The position numbers and the translations under genes are program-made. Below the pieces are notes generated by a model, which was given only the letters and a program-made list of their open reading frames with translations, ran no database searches and was not told the origin of the DNA. From Candidatus Methanomethylophilaceae archaeon (lineage in GTDB: Archaea; Thermoplasmatota; Thermoplasmata; Methanomassiliicoccales; Methanomethylophilaceae), in assembly GCA_017455785.1 (NCBI GenBank), contig JAFSYZ010000109.1, positions 1 through 6,360 on the forward strand: a stretch of 6,360 nucleotides of DNA, read 5' to 3'. Below, in pieces: positions 1-5,354 of this stretch; position 1 is the first letter of the stretch; the number at the start of each line of letters is the position of its first letter.

Positions 1-662
1 CCGTCACGGAGGGTCTCCAACGGGTACTTCCAGTACTCCGAGGAACCGTTGACATCATCCTCTTCATAATCGATGGCGTTCTGAACGAACCATGCAAGGA
101 ACTGCGGGAACTCGGGCTTGATGAGCTGGTGCTTATACATGGTATCATACTGCGACCTCAGGTCCTCCACCAGCCTCTTGATGTTGTTGTCGACAACTAT
201 GTAGTCCTTCACACCGTACACCGTACGCGTATCGCCGTCCTCGGTGACCTTGTACAGATCGCTTGATACAGTCCCCGATCTGGCGATGCTGCTCTTCTCC
301 ATGGTACGATAATCGTCCGCAGGGAACGTGAAAGTGTACGAGTATCCCTTCCCGTCGGCCTTCCACGTGTATGTCACGGATATCTCGTCATCGTAGGATG
401 GCATGTCCCTGGTGAGGATGTACACCCCGCCTATGGAAGCGCCCAAAAGGATGGCGGTTACGAGTATCACAGTCACCCAAGAGATACTTGACTGCCTGCG
501 CTGAGGTGCCGGTATCGGCTGTGGCTCAGGTTCGGGAATCGGCTCCTGAACAGGTTCCGGATTGTGTTCAGGACGCTGTACTTGGTTCAGATCCAATCCG
601 CATTTGTTGCAGAATGCGTCCCCCTCCCTCAACTCCGAACCGCATCTAGGACAGTATCTCAT
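1..662 (-). CDS. Zinc-ribbon membrane protein with a probable transglutaminase-like extracellular domain (partial, 3' end missing)
   Basis: Open for 220 codons from an ATG at 662 to the left edge with no stop, so the C-terminus is outside the window. Residues 4-22 form a zinc ribbon (CPRCG, ten residues, then CNKCG). Residues 31-54 are a Pro/Glu/Gln-rich linker. R55-R56 precede one hydrophobic helix at about 60-83, which predicts a cytoplasmic zinc ribbon and an extracellular C-terminal part. The visible ectodomain (about 87-220) is rich in Tyr, Asp and Thr. It ends in FVQNAIDYEEDD (near 192-203), then WKYPLETLRD-G. In archaeal transglutaminase-like cysteine-protease domains this kind of segment directly precedes a GDCED catalytic-cysteine motif. 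That assignment is inference, since the catalytic residues lie beyond the edge. The start was chosen because the zinc ribbon begins at once and a TATA box lies 26 bp upstream. Two further ATGs upstream (673 and 667) are out of frame and run into a TGA overlapping this start. Confidence 0.85.
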   Translation of the reverse strand, partial: MRYCPRCGSELREGDAFCNKCGLDLNQVQRPEHNPEPVQEPIPEPEPQPIPAPQRRQSSISWVTVILVTAILLGASIGGVYILTRDMPSYDDEISVTYTWKADGKGYSYTFTFPADDYRTMEKSSIARSGTVSSDLYKVTEDGDTRTVYGVKDYIVVDNNIKRLVEDLRSQYDTMYKHQLIKPEFPQFLAWFVQNAIDYEEDDVNGSSEYWKYPLETLRD

Positions 663-683
663 GGCATGGCCATCTGCGTCTCT

Positions 684-692
684 CTATTTAGG
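684..692 (-). promoter_or_regulatory. TATA box for the zinc-ribbon membrane protein gene
   Basis: Read on the minus strand the sequence is CCTAAATAG. Its centre (688) lies 26 bp before the ATG at 662, the usual TATA-to-transcription-start distance in archaea, so the transcript probably begins at or next to the A of the start codon (leaderless). No Shine-Dalgarno sequence precedes the ATG. Two out-of-frame ATGs at 673 and 667 would be excluded from a leaderless transcript, which fits. The same 9-mer occurs in the opposite orientation at 712-720. Confidence 0.65.
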
Positions 693-711
693 ATGAATCC
701 CCACCCTTTCC

Positions 712-720
712 CCTAAATAG
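712..720 (+). promoter_or_regulatory. TATA box for cca
   Basis: CCTAAATAG on the plus strand, centre 716, exactly 26 bp before the cca ATG at 742, again implying a leaderless mRNA with no Shine-Dalgarno sequence. Between it and the ATG is a short inverted repeat, GTGTA (720-724) and TACAC (732-736). It lies where RNA polymerase would load and could be an operator, but it is short enough to be chance. Confidence 0.65.
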
Positions 721-741
721 TGTAATAAGAATACACGTGGC

Positions 742-2064
742 ATGAGTCTTGAAGCGGAGATAATCGAGCGCATACGCCCTTCGAAGGAGGAGTTCGATAA
801 AGTCAAGTCTTCAGCTGACAAGCTCATGACAATGGTCAACGATTATCTGAAAACGAATGGGATAGAAGCGAAGACCTGCTTCGTCGGATCCTTCGCCAAA
901 GGTACTTTCCTGACCAACAACGACCTCGACCTCTTCGTGAAATTCCCGATGGATTTCCCCGAGAGGGATATGGAGGAAATCTGCTTGAAAATGGGGGAGG
1001 AACTCATCGACGGTGAACGCGCCTATGCGGAACACCCTTACTCCAGCGGGAAGTTCGAGGGATTGGATGTCGATCTTGTTCCATGTTACGACATAGACAG
1101 TACCGAACATCTTATGACCCCTGTGGACAGGTCACCGTTCCACACCAAGTATGTGCTGTCCAAGGTGGACGATGCCATGTGCGATCAGATCCGCCTGACC
1201 AAGAGGTTCATGAAAGGCATAGGCACCTACGGAGCGGAACCGGATGTCAGAGGGTTCTCCGGATACCTGTGCGAGATACTAACGATCAAATTCGGAGGAT
1301 TTCGCGGGCTGATAGAACAGGGACGCAACTGGGATACTGGTACTGTCATCGTTATCGAGGAGAAGGGACCGGATTTCAGTGACCCTCTCGTGGTCTACGA
1401 CCCCGTTGACAGAAGGAGGAACGTCGCATCCGCGGTACACGAGGACACACTGAGGATGTTCAGGGTGGCATGCAACGCATATCTGAAATCACCATCTGTG
1501 AAATTCTTCTTCCCGAACAAAAGGGAACCGCTCTCCAGGGATGAATTGAGAACGAAGGCCGATGAGAAAGGTCTCAGGCTGTTGACAGCGGTCTTCGACA
1601 GACCGGACATCATCCTGGAGAACATGCAGGCCCAGGTGTGGAAGACCGAGTACGCACTTGCGAAGAAACTCAACCTGAACGGATTCATCACCGACTCCGC
1701 CGTACACAGATTGGATGAGAAGGATTTCACGATCGTCTTCGCGCTGAAGAACGATACCTTACCGAAAGTGGAGAAACACATGGGCCCTCCGGTCAACATC
1801 GCAAGCAGCAAACTGTTCCTGGAAAGATGGAAGGACAATCCATACGGGGAACCGTTCCAGGAGAATGGAAGGTGGTATATTATGTCCGAAAGGATGTTTC
1901 CGGATGCCGTATCCCTGCTTACGAAAGGTACAGCATCCGCCGGAATAGGAAGAGATGTGGACCCGGACTCCCAAAGGCTTTACAATCACCAACTGTCCCT
2001 TGAGGGAACGGACCAATCACTGCTGACAGATCTTCTCGATCCTATTCCTCCATGGGAGGTATGA
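742..2064 (+). CDS. cca: CCA-adding tRNA nucleotidyltransferase, archaeal class I
   Basis: Adds or repairs the 3' CCA end of tRNAs from CTP and ATP without a nucleic-acid template; cytoplasmic. At 440 residues it matches the usual archaeal length of about 440. The nucleotidyltransferase head shows GSFAKGT (49-55), followed by the catalytic pair D61 and D63 in NDLDLFVKFP. The third carboxylate is D111 in GLDVDLVPC. The central domain follows (FSGYLCEILTIKFGGF, 172-187, and DPVDRRRNVASAV, 220-232). The body and tail include HMGPPV (346-351) and a closing NPYGEPFQENGRWY stretch (366-379). All expected catalytic residues are present. The ATG at 742 gives a full-length N-terminus and sits 26 bp after a TATA box. 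The gene is apparently monocistronic. Its last 23 bp overlap the 3' end of the convergent winged-helix gene. The identification is firm. Confidence 0.97.
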   Translation: MSLEAEIIERIRPSKEEFDKVKSSADKLMTMVNDYLKTNGIEAKTCFVGSFAKGTFLTNNDLDLFVKFPMDFPERDMEEICLKMGEELIDGERAYAEHPYSSGKFEGLDVDLVPCYDIDSTEHLMTPVDRSPFHTKYVLSKVDDAMCDQIRLTKRFMKGIGTYGAEPDVRGFSGYLCEILTIKFGGFRGLIEQGRNWDTGTVIVIEEKGPDFSDPLVVYDPVDRRRNVASAVHEDTLRMFRVACNAYLKSPSVKFFFPNKREPLSRDELRTKADEKGLRLLTAVFDRPDIILENMQAQVWKTEYALAKKLNLNGFITDSAVHRLDEKDFTIVFALKNDTLPKVEKHMGPPVNIASSKLFLERWKDNPYGEPFQENGRWYIMSERMFPDAVSLLTKGTASAGIGRDVDPDSQRLYNHQLSLEGTDQSLLTDLLDPIPPWEV

Positions 2065-2368
2065 CGCCATCTACATACTGCTCGCCCATGAAGATGTCCC
2101 TCGCAATAGCGAAATGATCAGCAATCTTGCTCCCCATAGGCGTAACCTCGTAAATGACCCTCAATCTGGAACCGCGATCCGTATAACAGTTCAACAATCC
2201 GACCGACACCATCATCTGGGCGGTCTTCTTGATGACCTGATAGTTGGTACAGACCCTCATAAGGTCGGATGCTTTCAATCCACCCTGCTCTCTGGCCAGG
2301 ACCAGTACGTCACAGACGTATTTCTCCGATAACGGAGTCTTAAAATCAACATCGACAAACAATGTCAT
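2042..2368 (-). CDS. Small winged-helix DNA-binding protein (putative transcription regulator)
   Basis: A 108-residue protein if started at the ATG at 2368. An in-frame ATG at 2437 would add 23 residues, but that extension is encoded by a repeat-containing spacer (RIR..LRIR) and looks non-coding. The fold is read from pattern. A helix at about 13-28 (LSEKYVCDVLVLAREQ) and a helix-turn-helix (LKASDLMRVCTNYQVIKKTAQMM, 31-53) lead to VGLL and a basic wing (CYTDRGSRLRVIYEVTPMG, 61-79), then a C-terminal helix. No metal- or ligand-binding residues are evident, and the target is unknown; autoregulation or control of the divergent gene would be typical. Its end is convergent with cca by 23 bp, and the stop codon is TAG. 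The winged-helix call is good; the family is not recognised more precisely. Confidence 0.8.
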   Translation of the reverse strand: MTLFVDVDFKTPLSEKYVCDVLVLAREQGGLKASDLMRVCTNYQVIKKTAQMMVSVGLLNCYTDRGSRLRVIYEVTPMGSKIADHFAIARDIFMGEQYVDGVIPPMEE

Positions 2369-2388
2369 GATTATACAGTTTTTTAGCA

Positions 2389-2397
2389 GATATTGAA
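2389..2397 (-). promoter_or_regulatory. Weak TATA-like element upstream of the minus-strand winged-helix gene
   Basis: TTCAATATC on the minus strand, centred about 25 bp before the ATG at 2368, the same geometry as the better TATA boxes in this window. The match to the archaeal consensus is poor. It supports the shorter start and a leaderless transcript, since no Shine-Dalgarno sequence is visible. The direct repeats at 2409-2436 lie just upstream of it. Confidence 0.35.
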
Positions 2398-2408
2398 CGG
2401 TTTCGTTT

Positions 2409-2436
2409 CGAATCCGCAGACCATGGCGAATCCGCA
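2409..2436. repeat. Direct repeat of CGAATCCGCA, possible operator
   Basis: CGAATCCGCA occurs exactly at 2409-2418 and again at 2427-2436, an 18-bp period. The pair lies between two divergent winged-helix genes, immediately upstream of the TATA-like element of the minus-strand gene, a position suited to activator or repressor binding. That function is inference. Two 10-mer copies this close together in a short spacer are unlikely by chance. Confidence 0.5.
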
Positions 2437-2445
2437 AAGGTGTTC

Positions 2446-2467
2446 ACATACGTACTCTTAAGTATGT
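2446..2467. promoter_or_regulatory. Inverted repeat overlapping a TATA-like element of the plus-strand winged-helix gene
   Basis: ACATAC (2446-2451) and GTATGT (2462-2467) form a perfect 6-bp inverted repeat around a CTTAAG core (2457-2462). The TTAAGTAT stretch (2458-2465) is the best TATA-like sequence before the ATG at 2508. It would place the transcription start near 2487, with a leader of about 20 nt. A repeat overlapping a TATA box is a typical site for a dimeric archaeal repressor. Function is inferred. Confidence 0.4.
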
Positions 2468-2507
2468 AGAACTAGTTCCCCGTAGCAGAAACAAATCGGA
2501 TGATATC

Positions 2508-2771
2508 ATGACGATGGGTTACAAGATCGCAGATTTGGAAGAGAAGCACATCCTCTCGACCCTTCTGTACCTGAAGGACAACGATGGATGCAAGAAGATC
2601 GAACTCTACCACGACGTCTCACCCAACCCCAGGATGCCCAACAAGCTCACTGTATTGGAGAAGATGGGACTCATCACGATAGACCAGGAGAACAAGAGAA
2701 GCAACATCTACCTCACCGAGAAGGGAAAGGCAGTCGCCGAGAACCTCTGGACTATCGAGAACTCACTCTGA
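2508..2771 (+). CDS. Small winged-helix DNA-binding protein
   Basis: An 87-residue protein from the ATG at 2508; an ATG at 2514 is an alternative. An N-terminal helix (LEEKHILSTLLYLKDNDG, 10-27) leads to a helix-turn-helix region (KKIELYHDVSPNPRMPNKLTVLEKM, about 29-53). GLITIDQENKRSNIYLTEKG (54-73) is the turn and wing, and a short helix (KAVAENLWTIEN) closes it. The ending LTEKGKAVAENL is typical of small archaeal winged-helix and MarR-like regulators. No effector domain or cysteines for metal binding are seen beyond C28. It diverges from the other winged-helix gene and resembles it residue by residue: both have L-x-EK near the start, GL between recognition helix and wing, and Y-x-x-T-x-x-G after the wing. 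They may be paralogues. A good terminator candidate follows directly. No specific regulon can be named. Confidence 0.85.
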   Translation: MTMGYKIADLEEKHILSTLLYLKDNDGCKKIELYHDVSPNPRMPNKLTVLEKMGLITIDQENKRSNIYLTEKGKAVAENLWTIENSL

Positions 2772-2805
2772 GGATAGGGCAGCAGCCCTTTCCTCATTCA
2801 TTTTT
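2771..2805 (+). terminator. Stem-loop plus T-rich terminator of the winged-helix gene
   Basis: AGGATAGGGC (2771-2780) pairs with GCCCTTTCCT (2785-2794) around an AGCA loop: nine pairs with a single T-T mismatch. TTTTT (2801-2805) and further AT-rich sequence follow. The stem starts at the last base of the TGA stop. Archaeal termination relies mainly on the T-run, and both elements are present here. Confidence 0.6.
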
Positions 2806-2825
2806 AATTATTTATCACTGAATCA

Positions 2826-2844
2826 TCGAATAGAGATAATTCGA
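2826..2844. repeat. Short inverted repeat between convergent genes
   Basis: TCGAAT (2826-2831) and ATTCGA (2839-2844) form a perfect 6-bp inverted repeat with a 7-nt loop. It lies between the ends of the plus-strand winged-helix gene and the minus-strand membrane-protein gene. It may contribute to 3'-end formation for either transcript, but no T-run directly follows it on either strand. Confidence 0.3.
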
Positions 2845-2856
2845 AATGAATGGATT

Positions 2857-2878
2857 CGTCCGATCACATGAACGGACG
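2857..2878 (-). terminator. Hairpin over the stop codon of the minus-strand membrane-protein gene
   Basis: CGTCCG (2857-2862) and CGGACG (2873-2878) pair perfectly around a 10-nt loop that contains the TGA stop (2864-2866). Read on the minus strand, only weakly T-rich sequence follows (AATCCATTCATTTCG). A role in 3'-end formation or mRNA stability is plausible but not shown. Confidence 0.3.
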
Positions 2879-3235
2879 GTTGATCAGAAGGATCCATACA
2901 CCGAGTCCGAGAAGTATGAACAGGATGTAATTTCCGATCATGGTCTTCGTCTCGAGGTAATCGGGCTTGAAACCAAGAAGCGTGAGCAGCTTCTTCTGAA
3001 CGAATGCTGCGAGGAACAGCAACGCAAGACCGAGGTACAGGCCATAGGAATCTGACAGCCTCTGAAGGCATGAGCAGAGGATACCGATGATGACCGACAT
3101 CAGGGCCACAACGAGAAGGACCTTCGTTCCGTACATGTCCTTGAGGATGAACTCCTTCTCATCGAACTCCGGAGGGACGAATTCGTATTCCTCCTCGACC
3201 GCTTCCTGCTTGATGATGCGCTTCTTCTTTGCCAT
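2864..3235 (-). CDS. Small three-helix membrane protein, probably EMC6-like
   Basis: A 123-residue protein. A basic start (MAKKKR) and an acidic stretch (residues 11-28) form a soluble N-terminal tail. Three hydrophobic segments follow at about 38-57, 64-82 and 99-118. The pattern of a second helix ending FVQKKLLTLLGF, a polar linker with LETK, and a last helix closing GVWILLIN resembles the archaeal EMC6-like membrane proteins. These are distant relatives of a subunit of the eukaryotic ER membrane protein insertase. That family match is from memory of the pattern and is moderate; the helices are directly visible. No enzyme motif is present. The start is supported by a TATA box 26 bp upstream. 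It diverges from radA and looks monocistronic; the gene order gives no functional clue. Confidence 0.85.
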   Translation of the reverse strand: MAKKKRIIKQEAVEEEYEFVPPEFDEKEFILKDMYGTKVLLVVALMSVIIGILCSCLQRLSDSYGLYLGLALLFLAAFVQKKLLTLLGFKPDYLETKTMIGNYILFILLGLGVWILLINRPFM

Positions 3236-3256
3236 CGAGAGGACAATAGCATACCC

Positions 3257-3265
3257 CTTATAAAC
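3257..3265 (-). promoter_or_regulatory. TATA box for the EMC6-like membrane protein gene
   Basis: GTTTATAAG on the minus strand, a near-consensus archaeal TATA box. Its centre (3261) is 26 bp before the ATG at 3235. No Shine-Dalgarno sequence lies between, so the mRNA is probably leaderless. Confidence 0.7.
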
Positions 3266-3269
3266 ATTA

Positions 3270-3306
3270 CCGAATAGCGATTCGGGGACCTTTCGGACGA
3301 TTCCGA
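3270..3306. repeat. Two adjacent compact inverted repeats in the radA upstream spacer
   Basis: CCGAAT (3270-3275) with ATTCGG (3280-3285) has a 4-nt spacer. TCGGA (3293-3297) with TCCGA (3302-3306) also has a 4-nt spacer. They lie 5-40 bp upstream of the TATA box of the minus-strand membrane-protein gene and about 55-90 bp upstream of the radA TATA box. As DNA they could be binding sites for a dimeric regulator acting on either promoter. Function is unproven. Confidence 0.4.
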
Positions 3307-3359
3307 TATGAGCCAGACATATCAGTTCGCTATCATCGTCCGCCCAACCCCCGACATCA

Positions 3360-3367
3360 TTTAAATA
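3360..3367 (+). promoter_or_regulatory. TATA box for radA
   Basis: TTTAAATA, a strong archaeal TATA match. Transcription would start about 25-27 bp after its centre, close to 3389. That gives a very short leader of roughly 10-15 nt that begins at or just before the Shine-Dalgarno sequence. Confidence 0.65.
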
Positions 3368-3388
3368 TTAAGAATTGCTCGTAAATCC

Positions 3389-3393
3389 GGAGG
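3389..3393 (+). promoter_or_regulatory. Shine-Dalgarno sequence of radA
   Basis: GGAGG, seven nucleotides before the radA ATG at 3401. It is the only strong Shine-Dalgarno sequence in the window. It fixes the radA start and contrasts with the leaderless-type starts of its neighbours. Confidence 0.75.
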
Positions 3394-3400
3394 CAAAACA

Positions 3401-4342
3401 ATGGCCAAAAAGACCCTTGAAGATATACCAGGAGTAGGACCAGCCATAGCAGAAAAACTCCATGAAGCGGGTTATTCGGACATAATGGCCATTGCAGTCG
3501 CATCACCAGCGGACCTTGCGGACAAGTGCGAGATCGGTGAGAAGAAGGCAATGGATATAATCGAAGGAGCTAAGCTCTGTGCCGACATCGGAGGATTCGA
3601 GACCGGTGTCGACATCCTGGAAAGACGTAAGCAGGTGACCAAACTCACCACCGGATCCAAAGCATTGGATGAACTGATCGGCGGCGGAGTGGAGAGTCAA
3701 TCGATAATGGAATTCTTCGGAGAGTTCGGAAGCAGCAAGACACAGGTCTGTTTCCAGCTTGCGGTAAACGCGACTCTGCCCGAGGAGATGGGCGGATTGG
3801 ATTCCGATGTCGTCATAATCGACTCGGAGAACACATTCAGGCCCGAAAGGATCATCCAGATGGCCACATACCTAGGGGTGGATCCGCAGGAGACACTCAG
3901 CAGGATTCATGTGGCAAGAGCGTTCAACTCACAGCACCAGGTCCTCCTTGTAGAGAAGGCGATGCAGCTTGCAGAGGAGAAGAAGATCAGGCTGATGATC
4001 GTCGATTCACTGACATCACACTTCAGAGCCGAGTATGTGGGAAGAGGTGCATTAGCCGAAAGGCAGCAGGTGCTCAACCGCCATATGCACGATCTGCTCA
4101 ACTTCGCCACGCTCAACAACGCGGCCATAGTGGTCACCAACCAGGTATCCGCGAAACCGGATGCTTTCTTCGGTGATCCCACCAGACCAATCGGCGGACA
4201 TATAGTCGGTCACACCGCGACATTCCGTGTCTATCTGCGCAAAGGAAAGGCAGGGAAGAGGATCGCAAGACTCATCGACTCACCCAACCTGCCCGAAGGC
4301 GAAGCGGTGTTCATGGTCACCGAGGATGGAATTAAAGACTAA
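3401..4342 (+). CDS. radA: DNA repair and recombination protein RadA
   Basis: Archaeal RecA/Rad51-family recombinase: forms ATP-dependent filaments on single-stranded DNA and catalyses strand exchange in homologous recombination. At 313 residues it is typical in length. The N-terminal helix-hairpin-helix domain includes [13 protein letters not shown] (8-20). The linker holds [13 protein letters not shown] (64-76), the region of the polymerisation motif. The ATPase core has [17 protein letters not shown] (94-110), [11 protein letters not shown] (141-151), Walker B LMIVDS (198-203), [18 protein letters not shown] (206-223) and [22 protein letters not shown] (246-267). The end is [15 protein letters not shown]. 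The Walker A motif reads GEFGSSKTQ (107-115): the glycine before the lysine is replaced by serine at 112 (codon AGC). K113 and T114 are intact. It heads a plus-strand run, with trmG10 19 bp downstream. Confidence 0.97.
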   Translation: MAKKTLEDIPGVGPAIAEKLHEAGYSDIMAIAVASPADLADKCEIGEKKAMDIIEGAKLCADIGGFETGVDILERRKQVTKLTTGSKALDELIGGGVESQSIMEFFGEFGSSKTQVCFQLAVNATLPEEMGGLDSDVVIIDSENTFRPERIIQMATYLGVDPQETLSRIHVARAFNSQHQVLLVEKAMQLAEEKKIRLMIVDSLTSHFRAEYVGRGALAERQQVLNRHMHDLLNFATLNNAAIVVTNQVSAKPDAFFGDPTRPIGGHIVGHTATFRVYLRKGKAGKRIARLIDSPNLPEGEAVFMVTEDGIKD

Positions 4343-4352
4343 GACCGAATAA

Positions 4353-4357
4353 GGGGG
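4353..4357 (+). promoter_or_regulatory. Purine-rich ribosome-binding site of trmG10
   Basis: GGGGG four nucleotides before the ATG at 4362, in the 19-bp gap after radA. It is not a perfect complement of the 16S rRNA end. A very similar GGGGGCAAT precedes the GGGP synthase start at the other end of this gene run. An internal AT-rich element, AATTAAAG (4330-4337), lies about 28 bp before the ATG and could act as a secondary promoter, though co-transcription with radA is simpler. Confidence 0.45.
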
Positions 4358-4361
4358 CATC

Positions 4362-5354
4362 ATGCCCTCTTTCCTTTTCGAACTGTCCGGCGAGCACAAG
4401 ACCATGTGTGCAGCCGAGGCCATCAAGTGTATGGAGGCCGAGACCGATTCGTTCGAGATCATCTCACAGGGATCTGGATATGTCGTCGGTTCGTTCGACG
4501 AGAAGTTCCTCGACCCTATAGCCGACAGGATCTCCCTCACCCACAGGATGGGCAGATACCTCGGATCTTTCGATGTGGATGACCTTTCCGGTTTCGACGA
4601 CCTGACAATACCCGAGGGTTCATTCGCGGTAAGAGGGAAGAGATTCGAAGGTATGATGAAGGATATCGATTCTCAGGATGTCATCAGGAAACTCGGTAAG
4701 TCCCTGTCTAAGAACAACGATGTCAATCTGAAAGACCCTGACCAGGAGGTCATCGTCCTGATGAGCGACCGCCTGCACGTGTTCCTTTCCGAAAGGACCG
4801 TGGACAGGAACATCCTGGAGACGAGGAAAGTGGGCGAAAGGCCTTTCTTCTCACCGATATCTTTACACCCGAGATTCGCCAGAGCTGTGATCAATCTTAC
4901 AGGGGTGAAGAAGGGAGGTATCGTAATAGATCCGTTCTGCGGCACGGGCGGTCTTGTCATCGAGGCCGCGTTCATGGGGATGAAACCCATAGCATCCGAT
5001 TTCGATCCTGAGATGATCGCAGGAACGCAGGAGAACATGGACTTCTATAATCTGGATCTGTACGATTACGATGTTCTGGATATATCCGATATCGCTGACA
5101 GGTTCGGACAGGTAGATGCCGTCGCTTGCGACCCTCCCTATGGAAGGTCCACCCACACGGGCGGCGAGGATATCGAGAGCATCTATAGACGTGCCATGTC
5201 ATCCTTCGAGGACATCCTGAAACCGGGATGTGCTACGGGTGTCGTACTGCCGCATCCGATAACCAGCGATACGATGACGTTGGAGAACATGTTCGTTCAA
5301 AGGGTGCACGGATCGCTCTCCAGGCACTACCACACCTTCAGGAAACCATTATAG
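4362..5354 (+). CDS. trmG10: tRNA (guanine(10)-N2)-dimethyltransferase, TrmG10 family
   Basis: Transfers methyl groups from S-adenosylmethionine to N2 of guanosine 10 in tRNA, giving m2G10 or m2,2G10; cytoplasmic. At 330 residues it matches archaeal TrmG10. The N-terminal half (about 1-145) is the ferredoxin-like and THUMP RNA-binding part, with PEGSFAVRGKRFEG (84-97) and EVIVLMSDRLHVFLSE (129-144) as expected of THUMP. The linker RPFFSPISLHPRFARAVINL (160-179) is conserved in THUMP methyltransferases. The Rossmann domain has motif I DPFCGTGG (190-197), the acidic SAM-ribose residue in ASDFDPEM (211-218), and the catalytic motif IV DPPYGRST (257-264). That motif is the amino-methyltransferase signature (D/N-P-P-Y). 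The start is MPSFLFELSG, consistent with the family. The gene ends in TAG; an in-frame TAA lies five codons later. It is probably co-transcribed with radA. Confidence 0.93.
   Translation: MPSFLFELSGEHKTMCAAEAIKCMEAETDSFEIISQGSGYVVGSFDEKFLDPIADRISLTHRMGRYLGSFDVDDLSGFDDLTIPEGSFAVRGKRFEGMMKDIDSQDVIRKLGKSLSKNNDVNLKDPDQEVIVLMSDRLHVFLSERTVDRNILETRKVGERPFFSPISLHPRFARAVINLTGVKKGGIVIDPFCGTGGLVIEAAFMGMKPIASDFDPEMIAGTQENMDFYNLDLYDYDVLDISDIADRFGQVDAVACDPPYGRSTHTGGEDIESIYRRAMSSFEDILKPGCATGVVLPHPITSDTMTLENMFVQRVHGSLSRHYHTFRKPL

Noticed and set aside
145..366. Open frame on the minus strand inside the zinc-ribbon membrane-protein gene
   Set aside because: It lies in another frame of the real gene on the same strand; the real frame has a zinc ribbon, a helix and a well-placed promoter, while this one has no recognisable motif.
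1395..1838. 147-codon open frame antisense to cca
   Set aside because: cca is a fully conserved enzyme across this stretch; the antisense frame has a low-complexity Ser/Phe-rich composition typical of a shadow and no promoter or ribosome-binding site.
2369..2437. N-terminal extension of the minus-strand winged-helix protein to the ATG at 2437
   Set aside because: The extension is encoded by the direct-repeat spacer, contains an RIR repeat with no domain match, and places the TATA-like element inside the gene. The ATG at 2368 starts just before the winged-helix core. Not fully excluded.
2588..2821. Plus-strand open frame overlapping the small winged-helix gene
   Set aside because: Its composition (many Arg, His, Gln) is that of a shifted frame, and it runs through the terminator hairpin; the 2508-2771 frame has a clear winged-helix pattern.
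2800..2863. Possible C/D-box sRNA or other small RNA in the AT-rich gap
   Set aside because: GTGATAA- and GATGATT-like strings occur on the minus strand, but no properly spaced C, D', C' and D boxes could be assembled.
2823..3071. Open frames on both strands around 2823-3071
   Set aside because: They overlap the three-helix membrane-protein gene, whose hydrophobic pattern and upstream TATA box are convincing; the alternatives show no coherent helices or motifs.
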